Shown: in pieces, positions 44,669-54,682 of the stretch
Layout of the letters: each line of letters begins with the position of its first letter
How positions within the stretch are numbered: the stretch's first letter is position 1
NCBI RefSeq assembly: GCF_019915265.1
Contig: NZ_CP082780.1
Coordinates: forward strand, 868,001 to 932,000
Length of the DNA: 64,000 bases
Direction of reading: 5' to 3'
Source of the DNA: Bacillus aquiflavi
GTDB taxonomy: Bacteria > Bacillota > Bacilli > Bacillales > Cytobacillaceae
The notes under the pieces: generated by a model
What the model saw: only the letters and a program-made list of their open reading frames with translations
What the model was told of the DNA's origin: nothing
The model's database searches: none
Position numbers and translations under genes: made by a program

Positions 44669-47600
44669 ATGAAAATTAGTAATTTTTCAATTAGAAGGCC
44701 AATATTTACCATAGTTACAATGTTTTTAGTGTTAATTTTAGGAGCGGTTTCTTTTTTGAAAATTCCGTTAAAACTTATTCCTGAAATTGACCCGCCAGTC
44801 GGAGTTGTTGTCACTTCTTATCCAGGAGCAAGCCCAGAGGAGGTGCTTGATAAAGTAACTAAGCCTCTCGAAGAAAGCTTGGCAACTTTACCTGGTTTAA
44901 AGACGATAACTTCTACATCACAGGAAAGTGCAAATTTGATTTTAATGGAATTTTCGTGGACGACTTCAATTGATGAGATTCAAAATGAAGTAATTCAAAG
45001 ATTAGATCAAACAATCCTTCCGGATGATGTGGAAAAACCGAGATTCCTAAAATTTGATCCTTCCCAATTTCCGATTATTCAACTTTCACTTCGATCTGAT
45101 GAAGATGCTGATAAATTAAGAGAGCTTGCTGATCAATTAAAATTAGAGTTAACGAAGGTTGATGGAGTTGCAAGTGTGAATCTGTCTGGTACAGCAATTA
45201 AAGAAGTTCGAGTTGAACTAAATCAAGAAAAACTTAAAGATTATCAATTAACACAGGATGATGTTGTAAATGTCATTCAAAGTAATGATATCTCGATGCC
45301 AGGTGATACTATTTTAACGGATGGTATGGAGTTAACAACTAGAATTGTTAGTACAATTGATTCCGTAGATATTTTGGAAAATTTAGTTGTAACTGTAAAT
45401 CCAATGAATGGTGAAAAGATCACGCTCGGAGAAATTAGTGATGTTCACGTCGCAGAGCAGGACGATCGAACGATCACGAGAACAAATCAGTCACCCTCAG
45501 TTCTTCTTAGTGTTTTACAACAATCAGATGCAAATACAGCAGAAGTTTCAAAGGAATTTACTAAAGAATTAGATCAATTACTTGATCAGAAACAATACGA
45601 AGGAATTGAAAGAGAAATCCTGTTTGACCAAGGTGAGTTTATTCAAATTGCAGTTAATAATATCACTTCGTCCCTCATTGTAGGGGGGGTATTTGCAATG
45701 CTTGTGCTGTTCTTCTTTTTAAGAAGCATAAAAAGCCCGCTTATTATCGGTGTTGCGATACCATATTCAGTCATTGTAACATTTGTGTTAATGTTTTTTG
45801 CCGATTTCACATTAAATATTATGACACTAGGGGGACTAGCACTTGGCATTGGAATGCTAGTTGATAATTCAATTGTTGTAATAGAAAATATTTACCGTCA
45901 TTTATCAATGGGAAAAGATCCGAAAGAGGCAGCTAGAGATGGTGCGAAAGAAGTTGGTACTGCAATTACGGCATCAACATTAACAACAATAGCTGTTTTC
46001 CTGCCAGTTGTGTTTTTAAGTGGAATTATTGGCGAATTATTTACCGAGTTTTCCTTAACCTTTTCTTTTAGCTTACTTGCTTCTTTATTTGTCGCTTTGA
46101 CAATTGTGCCAATGCTTGCGAGCAGATTATTAAAAGCTCCAAAAGAAAACGTTGAGCAAAAAAGACAACAGTCGAAAACATTAAAAACTGTAGAGAGAGT
46201 GGTTAAATGGTCGCTTCGTCATCGGGCAGCAGTGTTAATAATTGCTCTGCTTTTATTAGTGAGCGGAGGATACGGATTAACTACAGTTGGTACACAATTT
46301 CTGCCAGCTACAGATGAGGGCTTTTTTAATATTAAAGTCGAATTAGAGAACGGAACGGCCTTAACAGAAACTGAAAAGGTTATGACCGGAATTGAAAGTG
46401 TCTTAAAGGATGAAGAAGAGATTGATGTCTACGTAAGTCTAGTTGGAACTACTCAAGAAGGATCATTTCGCGGTACAACAAGTGGAAATATTGCCGAATT
46501 GTATGTGAAAATGAAAGATTTATCAGAGCGAGATCGATCAACACTTGAATTTGTTGATGATGTGAAAAAGGATGTTGAAAGAGCTGCACGAAATGTGAAC
46601 AAAACAGCAGATGTTTCATTCAGTGTGCAATCTTCAGCAGGATCTAACCCTAACACGTTAGTATTTAGTGTCCGAGATTCTGATAAGGCCCGTTTAGACG
46701 ATTCTGTTAATAAAATTTACGATAAGTTAAAAGAATTGAAGGATGTTACAGAACTATCAACAGATTTAACGAATCAAGTTGAAGAGATACAAATAACTGT
46801 AGATCGGGAAAAAGCACTTAATGAGGGATTAGTGCCGTCTCAGATTGCGATGGTTGTCCATGATGTTACTCGCGGAAAGAAAGCAACTGAAATGATAGAC
46901 GAAAATTCAAATATTTATAGTGTTTTTGTTGAGTACGATAAAGAGATTACCCAAAACATAGACGAGTTAAAAAATCTTCTTAAAAAAAAACAAGATGGAA
47001 GCTTTATTGCGTTAAATGAAGTAACGACAATTGAAAGAGGAAAAGGTCCAGTTAATTTACAGCGAATTAACCAGCAAGATGCCGTTCAATTTACGTTAAA
47101 ATATGCTAATTCAACGAATCTAGGCGATATATCTAAACAAGTTGAAAAAAAAATTGCTGATCTTGAACTGCCAGAAGAAACTGAAATAGTTTTTGGCGGT
47201 GATCGTGAACTTCTTGAATCATCAATGGATGATATGCTGCTTGCATTTGTTTTAGCGATTGTCTTTGTTTATATCGTAATGGCAGCACAATTTGAATCGT
47301 TAAAATATCCGTTTGTTATTATGTTTACAGTTCCATTAATGGTTATCGGTGTAACAGTTGCTTTAACGATCACAAGAACACCAGTAAGTTTAATGGCGAT
47401 TATTGGCGTGATTGTTTTAGCAGGAATTGTTGTGAATAACGCTATCGTCATTGTTGATTATATTAACCAAAGAAAGAAAAGCGGTTTACGGACATACGAT
47501 GCGATTATCGAATCTGTCAAAGACCGTACAAGACCAATTTTAATGACTGCTTTAACGACAATACTTGGGCTACTGCCGCTTGCTTTTGGATTTGGTGAGG

Positions 47601-47920
47601 GTACTGAATTAAATCAGCCAATGGGAATTACTGTTATAGGCGGATTGATTAGCAGCACTTTCTTAACGTTATTTGTTATTCCGGTTGTTTATAGTTTCTT
47701 TGATAAAGAAACTCGACGATTAAACAAAATGTATGCAACCCCTGATGGACACTTAATACCTGCTTACTTACTAGAAGAAAAAGTGGAAACAGATAAGGAA
47801 AAAGCCGAAGAGCAACTTCCAGCACATGAACGCAAATACGACCGAGAAGATATGGCTAACATGTTAGAGGAACTGTTAAAGCTTGTAAAAGATGATAAAA
47901 ATAAAAAAGGAGAAGACTAA
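44669..47920 (+). CDS. swrC: RND-family efflux transporter, SwrC-type
   Basis: About 1083 residues from ATG 44669, with AAAGGAG upstream; an in-frame start at 44651 overlaps that site. Twelve membrane spans in the AcrB/RND plan and two large extracellular loops. The N-terminus is ISNFSIRRPIFTIVTMFLVL. Porter segment LIPEIDPPVGVVVTSYPGAS. TM4 with its proton-relay aspartate: LALGIGMLVDNSIVVIENIY. Second half: ESSMDDMLLAFVLAIVFVYI, VPLMVIGVTVALT, GIVVNNAIVIVDYINQRKK, RPILMTALTTILGLLPLAFG. It exports antimicrobials such as surfactin in B. subtilis. A TetR regulator follows 45 bp later. Confidence 0.93.
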   Translation: MKISNFSIRRPIFTIVTMFLVLILGAVSFLKIPLKLIPEIDPPVGVVVTSYPGASPEEVLDKVTKPLEESLATLPGLKTITSTSQESANLILMEFSWTTSIDEIQNEVIQRLDQTILPDDVEKPRFLKFDPSQFPIIQLSLRSDEDADKLRELADQLKLELTKVDGVASVNLSGTAIKEVRVELNQEKLKDYQLTQDDVVNVIQSNDISMPGDTILTDGMELTTRIVSTIDSVDILENLVVTVNPMNGEKITLGEISDVHVAEQDDRTITRTNQSPSVLLSVLQQSDANTAEVSKEFTKELDQLLDQKQYEGIEREILFDQGEFIQIAVNNITSSLIVGGVFAMLVLFFFLRSIKSPLIIGVAIPYSVIVTFVLMFFADFTLNIMTLGGLALGIGMLVDNSIVVIENIYRHLSMGKDPKEAARDGAKEVGTAITASTLTTIAVFLPVVFLSGIIGELFTEFSLTFSFSLLASLFVALTIVPMLASRLLKAPKENVEQKRQQSKTLKTVERVVKWSLRHRAAVLIIALLLLVSGGYGLTTVGTQFLPATDEGFFNIKVELENGTALTETEKVMTGIESVLKDEEEIDVYVSLVGTTQEGSFRGTTSGNIAELYVKMKDLSERDRSTLEFVDDVKKDVERAARNVNKTADVSFSVQSSAGSNPNTLVFSVRDSDKARLDDSVNKIYDKLKELKDVTELSTDLTNQVEEIQITVDREKALNEGLVPSQIAMVVHDVTRGKKATEMIDENSNIYSVFVEYDKEITQNIDELKNLLKKKQDGSFIALNEVTTIERGKGPVNLQRINQQDAVQFTLKYANSTNLGDISKQVEKKIADLELPEETEIVFGGDRELLESSMDDMLLAFVLAIVFVYIVMAAQFESLKYPFVIMFTVPLMVIGVTVALTITRTPVSLMAIIGVIVLAGIVVNNAIVIVDYINQRKKSGLRTYDAIIESVKDRTRPILMTALTTILGLLPLAFGFGEGTELNQPMGITVIGGLISSTFLTLFVIPVVYSFFDKETRRLNKMYATPDGHLIPAYLLEEKVETDKEKAEEQLPAHERKYDREDMANMLEELLKLVKDDKNKKGED

Positions 47921-47965
47921 CATTGTTGTTGAAAATACCCTTTCACCGAAAGGGAGTGAGTTAGT

Positions 47966-48853
47966 TTGAATGAAAAAAAACAGTTCATTTTGGAAACCGC
48001 AATGCGCTTGTTCGCGCAAAACGGTTTCCATCTAACATCGATGCAGGAAATTGCTGAGCATAGCGGGGTTGCTAAAGGTTCCCTTTATACTTATTTTCGT
48101 TCGAAAGAAGATTTAATGATCTCCATTTTAAATTATTATGATAATTTATTGCAGAAGAAAATATTACAAGTTGAATATGAAAGAACGTTGACACCTAAAG
48201 AAATGTTTCAAAAACAATTATCCATGCATTTTAAAGAATTTTCACATGATCGTGACTTCCTTTTAGTACAAATTCGAGAGCAGTCTTTTCATAGCAATTT
48301 AAAAATAAGACATTTTTTCTTTAAAAAACGAAAGGATTTTCTTTTATTTACAACACAGAAGATTATTCAATTGTTTGGCGAAGAAGTTCAACCTTACGCG
48401 TTTGATTGTGCTATTATCTTTCATGGCATGGTAAAAGAATATTCGGTTTTAATGATAAAAGGCGGATACAAATTTTCTTATGATGAACTTTCAGCGTTCT
48501 TAATTAATCGTTTGGAAAACGTTATAGCAGGTTGTCTAGTTGATCAAAAACGAATTGTAAATGACACCTCAGATTATTTTTGTATTGATGCAAAAGATCA
48601 TTCCTTATCTTTTATCAATCAAATTGAGCAATTGCTAACAAAAAATAAAAATGAGATAGGTGATAAGAAATATGAACGAGCAATTGCAATAACGAATGCA
48701 ATGAAGGAAAATTTAGCTGAAGAACAGAAGATTGTTTTAGAGGGATTGCTTATTTATTTACAAAATTTAAATATCCCCTCAATTACGAAAGCTATGGAAG
48801 GGATGGAGCATATTATAAATAAGAGATGCAAAAAAAATATAAACTTTATGTAA
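47966..48853 (+). CDS. TetR/AcrR-family regulator of the RND pump
   Basis: 295 residues, TTG start with GGGAGTGAG upstream. TetR N-terminal helix-turn-helix (about 1-60): FILETAMRLFAQNGFHLTSM, QEIAEHSGVAKGSLYTYFRS, KEDLMISIL. A longer than average C-terminal ligand domain follows (LSMHFKEFSHDRDFLLVQIR, FDCAIIFHGMVKEYSV). It sits directly after swrC, as the YerO-type regulator does next to swrC (yerP) in B. subtilis, though there it is upstream. Likely autorepression through the operator at 44624. Being the last gene of the unit, it would be made with the pump it controls. Confidence 0.88.
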   Translation: MNEKKQFILETAMRLFAQNGFHLTSMQEIAEHSGVAKGSLYTYFRSKEDLMISILNYYDNLLQKKILQVEYERTLTPKEMFQKQLSMHFKEFSHDRDFLLVQIREQSFHSNLKIRHFFFKKRKDFLLFTTQKIIQLFGEEVQPYAFDCAIIFHGMVKEYSVLMIKGGYKFSYDELSAFLINRLENVIAGCLVDQKRIVNDTSDYFCIDAKDHSLSFINQIEQLLTKNKNEIGDKKYERAIAITNAMKENLAEEQKIVLEGLLIYLQNLNIPSITKAMEGMEHIINKRCKKNINFM

Positions 48854-48902
48854 CATCAAAATAAAAAATATGTTATAATATTAAAAAATGAATAGTCTTT
48901 TT

Positions 48903-49031
48903 TGTAAAGGGGAGTAGCGTTAGGGAAACCTAAAGCAAAGTCGTCATTTCGTGGATACATAACTCCATCGGCTTTGTTGACATGTTACGATGTTTAGCAA
49001 GACCTTTGCCTGTTGGCAGAGGTCTTTTTTG
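48903..49031 (+). ncRNA. yybP-ykoY (Mn2+) riboswitch
   Basis: The segment has the class landmarks: GGGGAGTAGCG near the 5' side (48909), an AAAGCAAAGTCGTC helix, CATCGGCTTTGTTGACA, and ACCTTTGCCTGTTGGCAGAG. The 3' part is a terminator, AGACCTTTGCC (49000-49010) with GGCAGAGGTCT (49015-49025) and T6. Mn2+ binding in this class favours the antiterminated form, so a TerC-family Mn exporter is induced by Mn excess. The downstream gene at 49129 is exactly such a protein. Confidence 0.9.
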
Positions 49032-49128
49032 CTTTTTCATCCATTAACACTTCATTTTTTGATAATCCAAAAATTACCTCGTTGTCAACAGAACATAAGA
49101 CAAACAATAATAACTGGAGGCGAAGTGA

Positions 49129-49881
49129 ATGGATTTTACTATGTTGCTTGAATATGGGTGGGTGTTGTTAGTTTTAATCGCACTAGAAGGATTTTTGGCT
49201 GCAGATAATGCAGTTGTGATGGCAATAATGGTAAAGCATTTACCGCAAGAACGACGGAGAAAAGCGTTATTTTATGGTTTACTAGGTGCATTTGTTTTCC
49301 GCTTTGTTACTTTATTTTTAATTTCACTTCTTGCTGATGTGTGGCAAGTACAGGCAATAGGGGCTTTATATCTACTCTTTATTGCTGGACATAATCTTTA
49401 TAAAAAATATTCTGGACGAGAGAAGAAGGTTGTTAAGGAGAAAACATCATCAGCTTCTTTTTGGTTGACAGTTTTAAAGGTTGAATTAGCAGATATTGCT
49501 TTTGCGATTGACTCGATGTTAGCCGCAGTTGCTTTGGCAGTAACATTAAGACCGACAGGCTGGTTTAAAATTGGTGGAATAGATGGCGGACAGTTTTTAG
49601 TCATGTTTCTCGGGGGAATGATCGGTTTAATTATTATGCGTTTTGCAGCAAACTGGTTTGTTGTTTTGCTACATAAACGCCCTTCGTTAGAAACAGCTGC
49701 GTTTTTCATTGTTGCTTGGGTAGGTGTTAAATTAATTGTTTTCACTTTAGCACACCCTGAGGTAGGAGTTTTAGACCGCCATTTTCCTGAATCACTTACG
49801 TGGAAGTTAACTTTTTGGTCTGTTCTCATTGCGATTGCTGTAGGAGGTTTCTTCTTATCAAAAAAAACATCAACAACTTAA
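49129..49881 (+). CDS. ykoY: TerC-family manganese exporter (YkoY/MeeY type)
   Basis: 250 residues, about seven membrane spans. It has the TerC acidic motifs: GFLAADNAVVMAIMV near the N-terminus and VELADIAFAIDSMLAAVAL mid-protein, the two Asp-rich metal sites. GGRM-type loops (GGMIGLIIMRFAANWF) follow. B. subtilis YkoY (MeeY) exports Mn2+ to metallate secreted enzymes. CTGGAGGCG lies upstream of ATG. It is controlled by the riboswitch whose terminator ends 98 bp upstream, and terminated by the hairpin at 49880. Confidence 0.92.
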   Translation: MDFTMLLEYGWVLLVLIALEGFLAADNAVVMAIMVKHLPQERRRKALFYGLLGAFVFRFVTLFLISLLADVWQVQAIGALYLLFIAGHNLYKKYSGREKKVVKEKTSSASFWLTVLKVELADIAFAIDSMLAAVALAVTLRPTGWFKIGGIDGGQFLVMFLGGMIGLIIMRFAANWFVVLLHKRPSLETAAFFIVAWVGVKLIVFTLAHPEVGVLDRHFPESLTWKLTFWSVLIAIAVGGFFLSKKTSTT

Positions 49882-49907
49882 AAATCCGGCTAAAAAGCCG
49901 GATTTTT
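49880..49907 (+). terminator. Terminator after ykoY
   Basis: AAAAATCCGGCT (49880-49891), loop AAAA, AGCCGGATTTTT (49896-49907). It overlaps the stop codon. Confidence 0.9.
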
Positions 49908-49950
49908 AAATGCCATATGGGTATTTATTATGAATGAACCGACATTTCAT

Positions 49951-50142
49951 TTATTTTCCCGATAGTTGTGATTGTGCTTGTTGGACGAGGCGTTTTGTTA
50001 TTTCTCCTCCAACTGACCCGTTTGCACGCGCAGCAGTATCTGATCCTAACTGAACACCAAATTCTTGAGCGATTTCATATTTTACTTGATCTAAAAATTG
50101 TTCGACACCAGGGACTAACAATTTGTTTCTGCTTTGAGTCAT
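49951..50142 (-). CDS. Alpha/beta-type small acid-soluble spore protein
   Basis: 63 residues with the SASP signature: [20 protein letters not shown] (GPR protease cleavage region) and [20 protein letters not shown] (DNA-binding helix). It coats forespore DNA and protects it from UV and heat, and is degraded at germination. GGAG precedes ATG 50142. Expected to be SigG-dependent. It shows that the organism is an endospore former. Confidence 0.97.
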   Translation of the reverse strand: MTQSRNKLLVPGVEQFLDQVKYEIAQEFGVQLGSDTAARANGSVGGEITKRLVQQAQSQLSGK

Positions 50143-50249
50143 TTGATCAACTCCTTACGAAATTTAACAGAGGATACACTCTGTATAGTACTAGTATGAT
50201 TTTGATCAACTTTTCTCATGCGTGGAAGTTTTTCACGAATAAAGAAATG

Positions 50250-51569
50250 TTAGTCTTGCTCGTTTAAAGCTTCTAAAAGAAGATCTGCTATATGGACAAC
50301 TCTTATTTGATGAGAAAGACCTTCACGCTCGACTCCAAGTTTCATTTGTAATAAGCAGCCTGGATTAGCGGTGACAATTGTCGTTGCCTTTGTTAATAAA
50401 CAATTTTTCATTTTACTATCAAGTATTTTCATTGACATTTCCGCTTCAACGATATTATAAATCCCTGCTGAACCACAACAATGATCAGCATCCTGCATCT
50501 CTTGATAATGAATACCTTGAATACTTTGCAGCAATTGGCGCGGTGAATTCGTTGTTTTCATTACATTTTTTAAATGACAGGAGTCCTGATATGTCACAGT
50601 TTGTTCAGCCAGTGAAAGTTCATAAGTGTTGTGAAATTGCAAATCAATTAATATTTCTGAGATATCTTTCAGTTTTGTTGTAAAAGCTTTTGCACGCTTT
50701 TGCCATTCTGGCTCATTTTTTAATAAATGATCATACTCAATTAAAAAGCCGCTGCATCCACCTGCATTCGTAATAATATAATCAATTTGTAAGTTTTCAA
50801 AAGCTTCAATATTTTGTTTTGCTAACTGTTTAGCATGTTCTTTTTCACCACTATGTCCGTGAAGAGCGCCGCAGCACGTCTGAGCTTTAGGTATGACGAT
50901 CTCACAACCGGCAAACTGCAATAGCTTCATTGTGGCATTATTCGTATCTAAAAATAACGTATCCATTAAACAGCCGGAGAAAAAAGCAACCCGTTTTTTC
51001 TTTTCGCCCTTAGATGATAAAAATTCAGGACGATTTTTCATCTTTTTCATTTCAGGCACTTGAGGTAATACTTTTTCCATCGCGACTAAACTTTTCGGGA
51101 AGAGCTTTAAAAATCCAATTTTCCGAGTAATTGTTTGAAGGCCTGAGCGCTGGTAAAAGCCAAGTAATCCAGTCACTTTCCTCAACCTATTCTTATGTGG
51201 AAATAGACTTTTAAATACGGTGTGGCGAATTGTTTGTATTGGCAGCGAATGTTGTTTATTTTGTTGGATGACATCACGTACATCTTCAAGCAAGTGTCCG
51301 TATTTTACACCAGATGGACATACTGGCTCACAAGCTCGGCACCCTAAACAGAGGTTGAATGAGCGTTCTACTTCATCGTCTAGTTCAATCATATCGTCGA
51401 CCACAGCTTTCATTAAAGCTATTCTTCCTCTTGGTGAATGTGTTTCTTGATAGCCTGACTCTATATATGTTGGACATGACGGAAGACAGAAACCGCAGCG
51501 CATACAATTTAACAATTCATCTTCATTCAGCCGCTCCCGAAACTGTTGTTGGACTTTATTAGCTGTCAT
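50250..51569 (-). CDS. glcF: Glycolate oxidase iron-sulfur subunit
   Basis: 439 residues. Two [4Fe-4S] ferredoxin motifs: CMRCGFCLPSCPTY (about 22-33) and CLGCRACEPVCPSG (about 73-85). Two CCG cysteine-rich domains follow: FFSGCLMDTLF with AQTCCGALHGHSG, and YQDSCHLKNV with DADHCCGSAGIYN. It passes electrons from the flavoprotein GlcD to the respiratory chain during glycolate/lactate-type oxidation. Its ATG overlaps the glcD stop by 4 bp, indicating translational coupling. The B. subtilis equivalent is YsfD. Confidence 0.93.
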   Translation of the reverse strand: MTANKVQQQFRERLNEDELLNCMRCGFCLPSCPTYIESGYQETHSPRGRIALMKAVVDDMIELDDEVERSFNLCLGCRACEPVCPSGVKYGHLLEDVRDVIQQNKQHSLPIQTIRHTVFKSLFPHKNRLRKVTGLLGFYQRSGLQTITRKIGFLKLFPKSLVAMEKVLPQVPEMKKMKNRPEFLSSKGEKKKRVAFFSGCLMDTLFLDTNNATMKLLQFAGCEIVIPKAQTCCGALHGHSGEKEHAKQLAKQNIEAFENLQIDYIITNAGGCSGFLIEYDHLLKNEPEWQKRAKAFTTKLKDISEILIDLQFHNTYELSLAEQTVTYQDSCHLKNVMKTTNSPRQLLQSIQGIHYQEMQDADHCCGSAGIYNIVEAEMSMKILDSKMKNCLLTKATTIVTANPGCLLQMKLGVEREGLSHQIRVVHIADLLLEALNEQD

Positions 51570-52978
51570 GTTTTTATCACCACTCGTTTGCGGTTCGCTT
51601 TTGCAAATATTTTTCCGGGATTCATAATGTTGTTTGGATCTAATGCGGATTTAACAGCTTTCATCGCTAAGATTCCTTCTTTTCCAAGCTTTAATTCGAG
51701 GTATGGAGCTTTCATTTCGCCAACGCCATGTTCTCCTGTAATTGTTCCACCTAATTCAATTGCTTTTGCAAAAATTTCCGCAAATGCTTTCTCCACTCTT
51801 TCTATTTCATCGTGGTTACGCACATCTGTAGGACAAGTAGGGTGAAGATTACCATCACCAGCATGACCAAATGTGCAAATTGTAATATTATACTTTGCGG
51901 CAATCTCATTTATTGCTCTTACCATATTGGCAATTTCAGATCGAGGGACTGTTGCATCTTCTAAAATAGTTGTCGGCTTTAGCCGAGCTAGCGCAGAAAG
52001 AGCTGTGCGACGAGCAGTTGTAAGTGCTTCTGCTTCTTCTTGTGATTTAGCTACTTGAACGGAAACTGATTTTTCTGCTTGACAAATTGTTTTAATCTTT
52101 TCCATATCATGTTCAACAATTTCATGTGGACCGTCTTGTTCGATAATAAGAATGGCCTCTACATTAGTCGGCAAACCGTTTTGTGCATATGCTTCGACAG
52201 CTTCTATCGTTGGCTTGTCTAAAAATTCTAATGTTGCTGGGATGATTTTATTTGCGATAATTTTTGAAACTGAATTTGCCGCAGCCTCTATATCTTGATA
52301 CAAAGCAAGCATCGTTTTTTTTGTTTCTGGCATCGGGATTAGTTTTAATGTTGCTTCTGTGATAATTCCGAGCGTACCTTCTGAGCCGACAAATAAGCTT
52401 GTAAAATTATATCCCGCTACATCCTTTGCTAACTTTCCTCCAGTTCTTATCGTTTCTCCATTTGGTAAAACGATTTCGAGTCCAATGACATAGTCGTGTG
52501 TAACACCATATTTTAATCCGCGTAATCCCCCAGAGTTTTCGCTAATATTACCGCCAATGGTTGAAATTTTCATTGAGCTTGGATCAGGGGGGTAAAAGAG
52601 TCCTTTTTCTTCAACTGCATTAATTAAATCTAAGGTAATGATGCCGGGTTGAACAGTAACAGTTAAATTTTCTTCGTCAATTTCAATTATTTTGTTCATA
52701 TTTTTAAATAATAAGACGATGCCGCCTTCTGTTGGACATGTTCCTGCACAAAGATTTGTCCCTGACCCCCGAGGAACAATTGGAATACGATGTACATTGC
52801 AGAATTTAACAATTTCTGCCACGTTATTTGTGCTTCTTGGTGAAACAACGGCATCAGGTAATGATTGATAAAGGGGTGTTGCATCATAAGAATAAGCGAG
52901 ACGACCAGCCTTTGAGTCATCAACATTTTCCTTTCCAACAATTGCGATCAGTTGTTGTTTTTGTTTTTGTGAAAGCAT
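51566..52978 (-). CDS. glcD: Glycolate oxidase FAD-linked subunit
   Basis: 470 residues. FAD_binding_4/PCMH domain: VVSPRSTNNVAEIVKFCN, IPIVPRGSGTNLCAGTCPTE, GLFYPPDPSSMKISTIGGNI, SENSGGLRGLKYGVTHDYVI. C-terminal cap: TICTFGHAGDGNLHPTCPTD and LGGTITGEHGVGEMKAPYLE. It oxidises glycolate (or a similar 2-hydroxy acid) to the keto acid. It is the first gene of a two-gene operon with glcF. AGGAGGT-like TGGAGGTATATT precedes ATG 52978. The 290-bp space to the divergent ktrD gene shows only AT-rich promoter-like sequence. Confidence 0.93.
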   Translation of the reverse strand: MLSQKQKQQLIAIVGKENVDDSKAGRLAYSYDATPLYQSLPDAVVSPRSTNNVAEIVKFCNVHRIPIVPRGSGTNLCAGTCPTEGGIVLLFKNMNKIIEIDEENLTVTVQPGIITLDLINAVEEKGLFYPPDPSSMKISTIGGNISENSGGLRGLKYGVTHDYVIGLEIVLPNGETIRTGGKLAKDVAGYNFTSLFVGSEGTLGIITEATLKLIPMPETKKTMLALYQDIEAAANSVSKIIANKIIPATLEFLDKPTIEAVEAYAQNGLPTNVEAILIIEQDGPHEIVEHDMEKIKTICQAEKSVSVQVAKSQEEAEALTTARRTALSALARLKPTTILEDATVPRSEIANMVRAINEIAAKYNITICTFGHAGDGNLHPTCPTDVRNHDEIERVEKAFAEIFAKAIELGGTITGEHGVGEMKAPYLELKLGKEGILAMKAVKSALDPNNIMNPGKIFAKANRKRVVIKT

Positions 52979-53267
52979 AAATATACCTCCATTTCACTTT
53001 ATTTGAAGGTGGAAATTAACCTATATAAAAGGTATTATGAGATAGTAGAATTGCAAAGTCGCACTTTAAGTATAAAAAAGGCTAAGGCATTTGGCTATTA
53101 AAATTAAAAAACTTCTTTTTTTATTAAAAATTAAAATATTTTTTTAAAATATACGTTAAAAATGCCTGTTGTTTATGAGCCAAAAACAAAGCAATAAACT
53201 GGAGATATTTAACTACTACTTTTCCCTATATTAATTTAGATGGGTATTTATTCGGAGGTATGAGCAA

Positions 53268-54629
53268 TTGTTGAAAAAGGCGCGTGAAAAAAAATTTACT
53301 CAACTAACACCAGCTCGAGCAATTGTTGGCTATTACTTAGTTGCGGTTAGTGTATCGGTTTTATTGCTCAGTTTACCAGCTGCTCATAAAGAAGGTGTGA
53401 AAGTATCATTTTTAGATACTTTATTCACCGCAGTAAGTGCTGTTAGTGTTACTGGCTTAACCGTTGTTGATTTATCAGAAACTTACAGTACATTAGGCAT
53501 TTTTATATTAATTTTTGTGCTTCAGCTCGGTGCATTCGGTGTCATGTCGTTAGGGACTTTTTTATGGCTTTTATTCGGGAAGAAAATAGGTTTGAAAAGC
53601 CGTAAATTGATTATGGTTGATCAAAATCAAGGAAATCTGTCAGGGCTTGTCTATTTGATTAAAGAAATATTAAAAATAGTCATTGGGATCGAGCTGACAG
53701 GGGCGGCTGTTTTGGGTGTTTATTTTTTAAATTATTTTGATACATGGACTGAGGCGTTTTATCACGGTTTATTTGCTGCTGTTAGTGCAACAACAAATGC
53801 AGGCTTTGATATTACTGGTGCTTCATTAATACCATTTGCTGATGATTACTTTGTTCAGTTTATTGTCATTATTTTAATCACACTGGGGGCAATTGGATTT
53901 CCAGTATTAGTTGAAGTAAAAGCGTTTTTAAGTCGAAAAAAAACGAATATGCGATTTCGCTTCTCATTATTTACGAAGGTAACGACAGTCACATTTGCTA
54001 GCCTGCTTATTTTCGGTATCATCATGATTTTTGTTTTAGAGTTCCAACATTTTTTTAGTGATGTTTCGTGGCATAAAGCTTTTTTTTATTCATTTTTTCA
54101 GTCAGCATCAAGTAGAAGTGCTGGACTAGCAACGTTGGATATAAGCGAGTTTTCTTCATCGACTTTATTAGTAATGGGCAGCCTCATGTTTATCGGGGCT
54201 TCTCCAAGTTCTGTCGGGGGAGGGATTCGGACAACTACTTTTGCCATTGTCATTTTATTTTTATTTCATTTCGCTCGAGGAAATCGTTCCATTAAAATTT
54301 TTAAAAGAGAGATTCACGATGTCGATATTTCAAAGGCGTTAGCTGTTATGATATTAGCTGTTTTTATGTGTTTTGCCGCCATTGTCATCTTATCTATCAC
54401 TGAAAAAGGTCATTCTCTTCTTGAGATTGTATTTGAAGTATGCTCTGCTTTCGGTACAGTTGGTTACTCAATGGGGATTACACCGGATTTATCGACTATC
54501 GGCAAGTTTATTATTATGTCGTTAATGTTTATTGGAAGAATTGGACTTCTTTCGTTTTTATTTATGATTGGTGGAACGGAAAAGAAGACGAATTATCATT
54601 ATCCGAAGGAAAGAATTATTATCGGTTAA
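53268..54629 (+). CDS. ktrD: KtrB/KtrD-type potassium channel subunit
   Basis: 453 residues, TTG start with CGGAGG upstream. Four M1-P-M2 units with the selectivity glycines in AVSAVSVTGLTVVD, AVSATTNAGFDIT, SASSRSAGLATLD and CSAFGTVGYSMG. It transports K+ (with Na+) under control of a cytosolic KtrA/KtrC ring. No ktrA/ktrC gene is adjacent, which fits the stand-alone ktrD arrangement of B. subtilis and not ktrAB. I saw no c-di-AMP riboswitch in the upstream 290 bp. A terminator follows. Confidence 0.85.
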   Translation: MLKKAREKKFTQLTPARAIVGYYLVAVSVSVLLLSLPAAHKEGVKVSFLDTLFTAVSAVSVTGLTVVDLSETYSTLGIFILIFVLQLGAFGVMSLGTFLWLLFGKKIGLKSRKLIMVDQNQGNLSGLVYLIKEILKIVIGIELTGAAVLGVYFLNYFDTWTEAFYHGLFAAVSATTNAGFDITGASLIPFADDYFVQFIVIILITLGAIGFPVLVEVKAFLSRKKTNMRFRFSLFTKVTTVTFASLLIFGIIMIFVLEFQHFFSDVSWHKAFFYSFFQSASSRSAGLATLDISEFSSSTLLVMGSLMFIGASPSSVGGGIRTTTFAIVILFLFHFARGNRSIKIFKREIHDVDISKALAVMILAVFMCFAAIVILSITEKGHSLLEIVFEVCSAFGTVGYSMGITPDLSTIGKFIIMSLMFIGRIGLLSFLFMIGGTEKKTNYHYPKERIIIG

Positions 54630-54636
54630 CATTGGA

Positions 54637-54666
54637 AATGCTCTAAGAGGCTACTCTTAGAGCATT
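54637..54666. terminator. Bidirectional terminator after ktrD
   Basis: AATGCTCTAAGAG (54637-54649) pairs with CTCTTAGAGCATT (54654-54666). It lies between two convergent genes. Confidence 0.85.
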
Positions 54667-54682
54667 CACTTCAAGTTAAACT

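Noticed and set aside
52979-53267. c-di-AMP (ydaO) riboswitch upstream of the K+ transporter
   Set aside because: None of the conserved ydaO segments are visible in the 290-bp leader.
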